This document shows, piece after piece, positions 6,213 to 8,353 of a stretch of 8,353 bases of DNA. Positions within the stretch are counted from its first letter, which is position 1; every line of letters starts with the position of its first letter. This DNA comes from an uncultured Acidimicrobiaceae bacterium (GTDB lineage Bacteria; Actinomycetota; Acidimicrobiia; Acidimicrobiales; UBA8592): positions 1 through 8,353 of the forward strand of contig CAJWET010000060.1 of the NCBI GenBank assembly GCA_913031515.1, read 5' to 3'. A model generated the notes under the pieces. The model was given only the letters and a program-made list of their open reading frames with translations, made no database searches and was not told the origin of the DNA. The position numbers and the translations under genes were made by a program.

Positions 6213-6666
6213 ATCGATCAGTGATTTCAGTGGTGCCGAGTGTGTCGCCTGTTCCCTTTCCTAAAGGGATGCCTTCCCAGTTGCTATCAGCAAAGATAAC
6301 CAAGACGGTAGCTCCTTCAGGTCCGGCGACAAGGGGACCATACCCGCGATTCGCTAAACCGATGCGGAGATCTCCCGGGTATAGCCATGTCCTCCCGATC
6401 ATTTGTGAACCTTCAAGCACTATTTCAGAATAATCACAAGCATGGGTATGGGATTCAATTGTGCACCCAGGCGGAAAATTCATTTTGAAAACAGTTGGAG
6501 CTTCTGGGTTCTCTGGTAAGCCGATCTTGTACATGGTTGCTATAGCTTCAGTAGGTAGAGTGATCCCACCAATGCCCTTCCATGAAGTTACAATATGGCC
6601 TCGTTTATTGAGTTCGTTTGAAATCTCATCTGTAGTGACCGGTTGAATTAGTTCTTCTGTCGCCAT
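6202..6666 (-). CDS. Small cupin-domain protein
   Basis: A 154-residue single-domain cupin, a metal-binding beta-barrel found in dioxygenases, isomerases and sensors; exact role unknown. Cupin motif 1 is clear: Gly67, His73, His75 and Glu81 in PPGCTIESHTHACDYSEIVLEG. Motif 2 region is LYPGDLRIGLANRGYGPLVAG, where the usual histidine position seems to be Tyr109, leaving three of the four common metal ligands. No signal peptide is seen. The ATG at 6666 is backed by AAAGGGGG four bases upstream. It overlaps or abuts the dehydratase gene, and the shared operon suggests a role in the same pathway, for example as a ring-cleaving dioxygenase, isomerase or effector-binding protein. I cannot choose between these. 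Confidence 0.88.
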   Translation of the reverse strand: MATEELIQPVTTDEISNELNKRGHIVTSWKGIGGITLPTEAIATMYKIGLPENPEAPTVFKMNFPPGCTIESHTHACDYSEIVLEGSQMIGRTWLYPGDLRIGLANRGYGPLVAGPEGATVLVIFADSNWEGIPLGKGTGDTLGTTEITDRFEV

Positions 6667-6670
6667 TGTT

Positions 6671-6678
6671 CCCCCTTT
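6671..6678 (-). promoter_or_regulatory. Ribosome binding site of cupin gene
   Basis: On the minus strand AAAGGGGG lies four bases before the ATG at 6666, a strong match that fixes the cupin start and implies efficient translation at the head of the cupin-dehydratase pair. Confidence 0.6.
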
Positions 6679-6690
6679 ACGGTTTTATCC

Positions 6691-6696
6691 AATATA
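6691..6696 (-). promoter_or_regulatory. Possible -10 element for cupin-dehydratase transcript
   Basis: TATATT on the minus strand, 24 bases before the cupin ribosome binding site end of the ATG, fits a -10 box. The matching -35 region (around 6714-6720, CAATAA or GCAATA) is a poor fit to TTGACA, as expected only for an activated or weak promoter. Tentative. Confidence 0.3.
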
Positions 6697-6699
6697 GCC

Positions 6700-6715
6700 A
6701 ACCATACGTTTGGTT
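6700..6715. promoter_or_regulatory. 16-bp near-perfect palindrome, candidate repressor operator
   Basis: AACCATACGTTTGGTT matches its reverse complement at 14 of 16 positions. It lies in the 104-bp gap before the cupin gene, within the spacer upstream of the possible TATATT -10 box, a classic place for repressor binding. Size and symmetry resemble TetR-family operators controlling acyl-CoA metabolism genes. No regulator gene is in the window. Confidence 0.45.
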
Positions 6716-6770
6716 ATTGCTAGAGTGACGTATTGACTGAACGGTTACAAGGAAAAGTAGCAGTAATTAC

Positions 6771-8353
6771 TTAAGAAGAGATTATTTTCTCTGCGGACGT
6801 AATACCTTTGTTTCTGAGTTCCTCGGCGATCATTTCGCGCAAGATCACTTTTTTTATCTTCGTTCCGGACATTGGCCACTCTGTAACGAACCGCACGTAC
6901 CTTGGGATACGGTAGGTAGCTATTTCACCGCGACAAAAATCAATAATTTCTTCTTCCGTTATTTTTGAATCAGGATTTAGTTGGATGTACGCAGCGGGCA
7001 CTTCTACATAGCGTTCGTCCGGCGCTGCTACTACTTGAGCCAATGCAACTGCAGGATGAGTAAGTAAGTATCCTTCGACTTCCGCTGCAGCAACGTTCTC
7101 ACCGCCAACTTTCAACATGTCCTTTAATCGGGAAATGAAAGTTACACGCCCTTCTGGGTCTATTTCACATATGTCGCCGGTCCGGTAGAATCCTCGTTCA
7201 TCAAATACCTCTTTGTTTAATTCCTCGTCGCGAAAATACCCATCAAACATGTTCGGGCCGCGGTACCACAATTCTCCAACACTCCCGAATGGAAGCGTCT
7301 CTCCTGTTTCTGGATCATGTACTTCGGGTTCCATGCCAGGCATAGGAAACCCGCCGGTAGTAAATCTAAGTTCCGGATCGTCATCCAGCTCTGAAAGAGA
7401 CAAAAAGGCGCAAGCTTCGGTTTGGCCGAAAGCATTGAGTATGGGAGCGTCCGGTGTTTCTTCTTGAAACTTTCTGAGTCGTTCGGGTACTCCTACAGCC
7501 AGTATCGCTCGGAGTGAGTTGAAATCGTTTGGGGATCGTTCTTTGTGGGTCAGTATCGGTAGCCAGATAGTTTCAAACGCTGGAAGAACAACTGTGCATT
7601 TGTTATCTCGTATTTGCCTGAGCGCAATTTCCGGATCGAAATGTCCGGTATGGAAGAAAGTACCACTGACAAAAATTGATGCCAAGATAAATGCAACGCC
7701 GCCAATATGGAACATAGGCAAAGCAGACCAGATACGGTCGTCCTCAGTCAACTTCATGCGTTCCTGTGTTGAAATTGCGTATCTGCTGAATGCTTCATGG
7801 CTCAGCATTGCCCCTTTGGGCATCGCTGTTGTACCCGAGGTGTACATAATTATTGCGGTGTCACGGACACGAACTCCTGCTTGGCGTAATTGGACGGCTT
7901 CGTCGCTTGCAGTTTTCGCTTCTTGGTCAAGCTCGATCAGGTTGAGCGCTCCGGGGCGTTCAATTTCATCCAGAACTACTACGGTGCGTAATTCTGGTGC
8001 TTCTTCAAAATTAAGAACCTTGCCTTCAGATTGCGATATTTGTGGGAACGTTTTTTGGATCAACTCGTTGAAGTCAGTTCCGTCATCTGTCGAAGTTGTG
8101 AAGACAACTTTCATTCCTGCATGGACAATAACCTGACGTAGTTCTCTGGATTTGAAACGAGAGTTAATCGGAGCAACGATTGCACCAATTTTTGTGACTC
8201 CAAGAATGATCGCAATTGTCTCAACGGACTCTCCGAGAAAATATCCGACACGATCTCCAGGTTCAACCCCTAATGCTAGAAGTGATTTAGCGATACGTTG
8301 TGCTTGCGCAGCTATATCGCTGTAGGTATAGCGATCTTCGCGAAATACAACCG
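6771..8353 (-). CDS. AMP-forming acyl-CoA ligase (ANL superfamily), 5'-truncated
   Basis: Activates a carboxylic acid with ATP to the acyl-adenylate, then transfers it to CoA. The frame stays open from the ATG at 8114 to the right edge, where I read 79 more codons with typical N-terminal sequence (YTYSDIAAQAQRIAKSLLALG, GDRVGYFLGES, GAIVAPINSRF), so the gene starts outside and ATG 8114 is internal. Numbering the 526 visible residues: P-loop YTSGTTAMPKG ends at 180, FGQTE at 308-312, YRTGD at 389-393, hinge SRLKDMLKVGGENVAAAEVE with Arg408, and the C-terminal catalytic Lys498 in SGTKIKKVILRE. All core motifs are intact; Ala replaces Gly in TSGTTG. The KVGGEN hinge recalls carnitine-, feruloyl- and medium-chain-type ligases. 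It lies 104 bp upstream of the cupin, same strand. Substrate unknown. Confidence 0.93.
   Translation of the reverse strand, partial: VVFREDRYTYSDIAAQAQRIAKSLLALGVEPGDRVGYFLGESVETIAIILGVTKIGAIVAPINSRFKSRELRQVIVHAGMKVVFTTSTDDGTDFNELIQKTFPQISQSEGKVLNFEEAPELRTVVVLDEIERPGALNLIELDQEAKTASDEAVQLRQAGVRVRDTAIIMYTSGTTAMPKGAMLSHEAFSRYAISTQERMKLTEDDRIWSALPMFHIGGVAFILASIFVSGTFFHTGHFDPEIALRQIRDNKCTVVLPAFETIWLPILTHKERSPNDFNSLRAILAVGVPERLRKFQEETPDAPILNAFGQTEACAFLSLSELDDDPELRFTTGGFPMPGMEPEVHDPETGETLPFGSVGELWYRGPNMFDGYFRDEELNKEVFDERGFYRTGDICEIDPEGRVTFISRLKDMLKVGGENVAAAEVEGYLLTHPAVALAQVVAAPDERYVEVPAAYIQLNPDSKITEEEIIDFCRGEIATYRIPRYVRFVTEWPMSGTKIKKVILREMIAEELRNKGITSAEKIISS

Noticed and set aside
7519..8136. 205-codon plus-strand reading frame opposite the CoA ligase
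   Set aside because: It lies antisense to well-conserved ligase motifs and matches no family; a shadow frame.

Overview
The window holds eight protein-coding genes and no RNA genes, mobile elements or CRISPR. All eight look catabolic: amidohydrolase, limonene-epoxide-hydrolase-like protein, two tandem cytochromes P450, an FMN alpha-hydroxy-acid dehydrogenase, a double-hotdog (MaoC/FAS1-like) dehydratase, a cupin and an AMP-forming acyl-CoA ligase. The DNA is bacterial: dense genes, short gaps, Shine-Dalgarno sites and some apparent non-ATG starts. Base composition is moderate and leans AT-rich. This kind of clustered oxidative catabolism is typical of Actinobacteria and of marine lineages such as SAR202 Chloroflexota. 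That is a guess by family resemblance; nothing in the window fixes the taxon.

Layout. (1) 2-910, plus: amidohydrolase C-terminal part, cut by the left edge. (2) 924-1310, minus: a 128-residue epoxide-hydrolase-like protein, convergent with gene 1 (13 bp apart) and head-to-head with the P450s (35 bp between starts). (3) 1346-2590 and 2619-3821, plus: two paralogous P450s 28 bp apart. (4) 3955-5139, plus: FMN 2-hydroxy-acid dehydrogenase after a 133-bp gap. (5) 5241-6212, 6202-6666 and 6771-8353, all minus: dehydratase, cupin and CoA ligase. The dehydratase and cupin overlap. The ligase runs off the right edge, so its start is not seen. The gap between ligase and cupin carries a 16-bp near-perfect palindrome that resembles a repressor operator.

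How the genes may work together (inference). A P450 could epoxidise or hydroxylate an unsaturated, perhaps terpenoid-like, substrate. The epoxide hydrolase could open an epoxide to a diol. The flavin dehydrogenase could oxidise an alpha-hydroxy acid. The ligase and double-hotdog protein could activate and hydrate the resulting acid as its CoA thioester. The amidohydrolase could cleave an amide, ester or lactone. The substrate is unknown and no P450 redox partner is in the window.

The most notable sequence features are the I-helix of both P450s, where His replaces the usual acidic residue, and their unusual C-terminal region after the heme cysteine. Active-site substitutions also occur in the epoxide hydrolase (Tyr to Trp), the flavin dehydrogenase (Tyr to Phe) and the dehydratase (His to Trp).
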